A stretch of 5,693 bases of DNA from positions 1-5,693 of the forward strand of contig DEIW01000197.1 in the NCBI GenBank assembly GCA_002352705.1, in the 5' to 3' direction. This DNA is from Bacteroidales bacterium UBA2764 (lineage in GTDB: Bacteria > Bacteroidota > Bacteroidia > Bacteroidales > Paludibacteraceae). Shown here one piece after another: positions 4,435-5,693 of the stretch. The translations under genes were made by a program, and so were the position numbers. A model generated the notes under the pieces. It was not told where the DNA came from, searched no databases, and saw nothing but the letters and a program-made list of their open reading frames with translations. Each line of letters opens with the position of its first letter. Positions within the stretch are counted from its first letter, which is position 1.

Positions 4435-5646
4435 TTACGAATGGTTACACTGCAAACTCCACTCGCGCGGAGAAATGCCCATTTCTTTGGAGAAGGTACG
4501 GGTGAAGACAATTCTGTTGGAGAAGCCCGAACGAGTTGCCACTTCGGCAACAGTCAGATCCGGCTGATCTCGGAGCAGACGCTTCGCCTCCTCCAGACGG
4601 TAGCGGGTCACAAACTGATAGAACGAGCACCCGTACTCATCGTGGATAAACTTGGAGAGATAGGACCTGTTCATCGGCAGCACCCGACGCAAGTCCATGA
4701 GCTGGAAATCCGGGTTGAGATAAGGTTTCTCCTGCTCCATCCATTGCTCTATTCTTGTTCGCTGTACTTTACTTGCATCTTCGGATACAGGCTCTATATC
4801 ATTGTCCTCTTCGGCGGAGGACGCTTCTCCCGTTATTCGGGAGAACGCTCCGGGGTCTTTGCGGTACAAAATCTGCTCCGTGCTATAGACGAACACAAAA
4901 AATAGCAACATATTCTGAGTGAAAGCCCGCGTCGGACTATCCGATACCATCATATACAAATAGGAAATTCCAACAACAAGTAGCATGAAAAGATACCTTA
5001 CAATCCATTGCACATCAATCGAATCCATGGAGGAGTAATTCTCTTCACACCAGATGCGGTAAGCCCTCAGATGGGTAAGAACCAATACGAAAAGCAAGGC
5101 GGGATAGGCGGCAATCAGAAGACTTAAATCAACGGGAAGCGCATAATCCAGAACCACGAGCACCACCATCGGCAGTAATTGCATCACCGCGCGTTTCCAG
5201 TTCAGCCAATATGGACGTAGCGCTTCGGTAGGGTAAAGCAGCAACAGCCAACCGAGGACATTACCGGCGAGCATCTTAAAGGCGCTAAGCGCTTCGTTGC
5301 CGAATTGGAACACCGGCATATGCCAGACGAACTGCTGCACCATGAAGATCACCTCCGCTACTCCCCATGTCAGCAAGGCGAAACCGTATACTTTGCGCAT
5401 ACGCATTCCGTCCGAGTGGCGGAACAATATCCAAGCCCCCACCCAGCAGATGGCAGTATTGGCACCGTGCTGGATAGGCGTGAGCACGTTCTCCATAAAT
5501 TCCACAGGAATGAACTGCGACAGGTAATAGCTCAGCATAGTGCATGCCAAGAGAACTATCAGGAAGAGCAACTCGGACCGGTAATCAAACCAAAGCGAGC
5601 GCAAGGTGATTGTATTGTTTTGTTGTGTTGCGTTATCCGGTTGCAT
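4435..5646 (-). CDS. Membrane-anchored AraC-family transcriptional regulator (multi-TM sensor plus HTH)
   Basis: The protein has 403 residues. The N-terminal two thirds hold about seven hydrophobic helices (roughly 26-45, 56-75, 86-106, 122-140, 153-171, 174-193 and 214-234, perhaps an eighth at 245-260). An acidic linker follows (about 273-292, ASSAEEDNDIEP). The C-terminal AraC/XylS DNA-binding domain spans about 299-403: the first helix-turn-helix is in the MNRSYLSKFI region (325-334), and the second is TVAEVATRSGFSNRIVFTRTF (365-385) followed by the family's GISPREW. This membrane-sensor plus AraC-tail arrangement is common in Bacteroidota, and the signal is usually unknown. I start at ATG 5646. 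An in-frame TTG at 5661 would add five residues but lies too close to the promoter. A TATCTTTG box and a palindrome lie just upstream and a terminator just downstream, so it is a single-gene unit. It may regulate itself, a gene beyond the right edge or the lipoprotein pair; this is inference. Confidence 0.9.
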   Translation of the reverse strand: MQPDNATQQNNTITLRSLWFDYRSELLFLIVLLACTMLSYYLSQFIPVEFMENVLTPIQHGANTAICWVGAWILFRHSDGMRMRKVYGFALLTWGVAEVIFMVQQFVWHMPVFQFGNEALSAFKMLAGNVLGWLLLLYPTEALRPYWLNWKRAVMQLLPMVVLVVLDYALPVDLSLLIAAYPALLFVLVLTHLRAYRIWCEENYSSMDSIDVQWIVRYLFMLLVVGISYLYMMVSDSPTRAFTQNMLLFFVFVYSTEQILYRKDPGAFSRITGEASSAEEDNDIEPVSEDASKVQRTRIEQWMEQEKPYLNPDFQLMDLRRVLPMNRSYLSKFIHDEYGCSFYQFVTRYRLEEAKRLLRDQPDLTVAEVATRSGFSNRIVFTRTFSKEMGISPREWSLQCNHS

Positions 5647-5669
5647 CGTATATAGTAGCAAAAAACGTG

Positions 5670-5677
5670 CAAAGATA
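5670..5677 (-). promoter_or_regulatory. -7 box of the regulator gene promoter
   Basis: TATCTTTG on the - strand matches TAnnTTTG exactly and continues into GCAC, a frequent Bacteroidales context. The matching -33 element would fall just beyond the right edge of the window. Transcription would begin near 5663, giving a short leader of about 15-20 bases before the ATG at 5646. Confidence 0.65.
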
Positions 5678-5693
5678 CAAAAAATTTTGTATC
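5674..5693. repeat. Perfect 9-base inverted repeat overlapping the regulator promoter
   Basis: Arms GATACAAAA (5674-5682) and TTTTGTATC (5685-5693) are perfect reverse complements around a 2-base centre. The left arm shares four bases with the -7 box, and the repeat ends exactly at the window edge, so it may extend further. It is placed like an operator for this gene or a divergent neighbour; the A/T richness weakens the case. Confidence 0.5.

Noticed and set aside
4441..4905. Long + strand open frame opposite the AraC-type DNA-binding domain (154 codons)
   Set aside because: It is antisense to a clearly conserved domain, has no start signals and no recognisable protein features; it is a shadow of the real gene.
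5647..5661. TTG start at 5661 for the regulator, adding five residues
   Set aside because: It would begin within a few bases of the expected transcription start (-7 box at 5670-5677), and an ATG follows at 5646 with a normal protein N-terminus.

Overview
The window looks like chromosomal DNA of a member of the order Bacteroidales (Bacteroidota). Two TAnnTTTG-type -7 boxes of the Bacteroides sigma-ABfr kind are present. Most starts have an A/T-rich leader and no Shine-Dalgarno. The gene content also fits: a family 43 glycosidase, short lipoproteins opening with MKKI or MNKI, and a membrane-anchored AraC-type regulator. I cannot name a genus, and no mobile element, CRISPR array, tRNA or rRNA is visible.

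Left half, + strand (2-3349): four genes read one way with small gaps. They are the tail of a YtxH-like envelope protein, a two-helix 'phage holin family' membrane protein, an AI-2E/PerM-family permease that appears to lack its usual first transmembrane helix, and a secreted GH43 beta-xylosidase/arabinofuranosidase-like enzyme. The first two are tightly coupled (2-base gap, Shine-Dalgarno inside the upstream gene) and probably form an envelope or stress module. The glycosidase follows only 54 bases after the permease with no promoter of its own that I can see.

Right half, - strand (3365-5646): a membrane-embedded AraC-family regulator is followed by its own terminator. Next come a promoter, a roughly 130-base leader with strong inverted repeats, and a two-gene operon of small hypothetical lipoproteins. 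The lipoprotein operon converges on the glycosidase with only 15 bases between stop codons.

The most unusual feature is a heptanucleotide tandem repeat (CAATTCT) and related ATC/CAAT-rich spacers. They occur between genes and once, in frame, inside the glycosidase, exactly at the joint between its catalytic and C-terminal domains. Because 7 is not a multiple of 3, a change of one unit would switch the reading frame of the whole C-terminal domain. Other points of interest are an A AAA AAG slippery heptamer that would fuse the YtxH-like and holin-like proteins, the shortened permease at a spacer junction, the folded leader, and a perfect palindrome overlapping the regulator's promoter. I did not find a clear new multi-gene system; these are separate leads.
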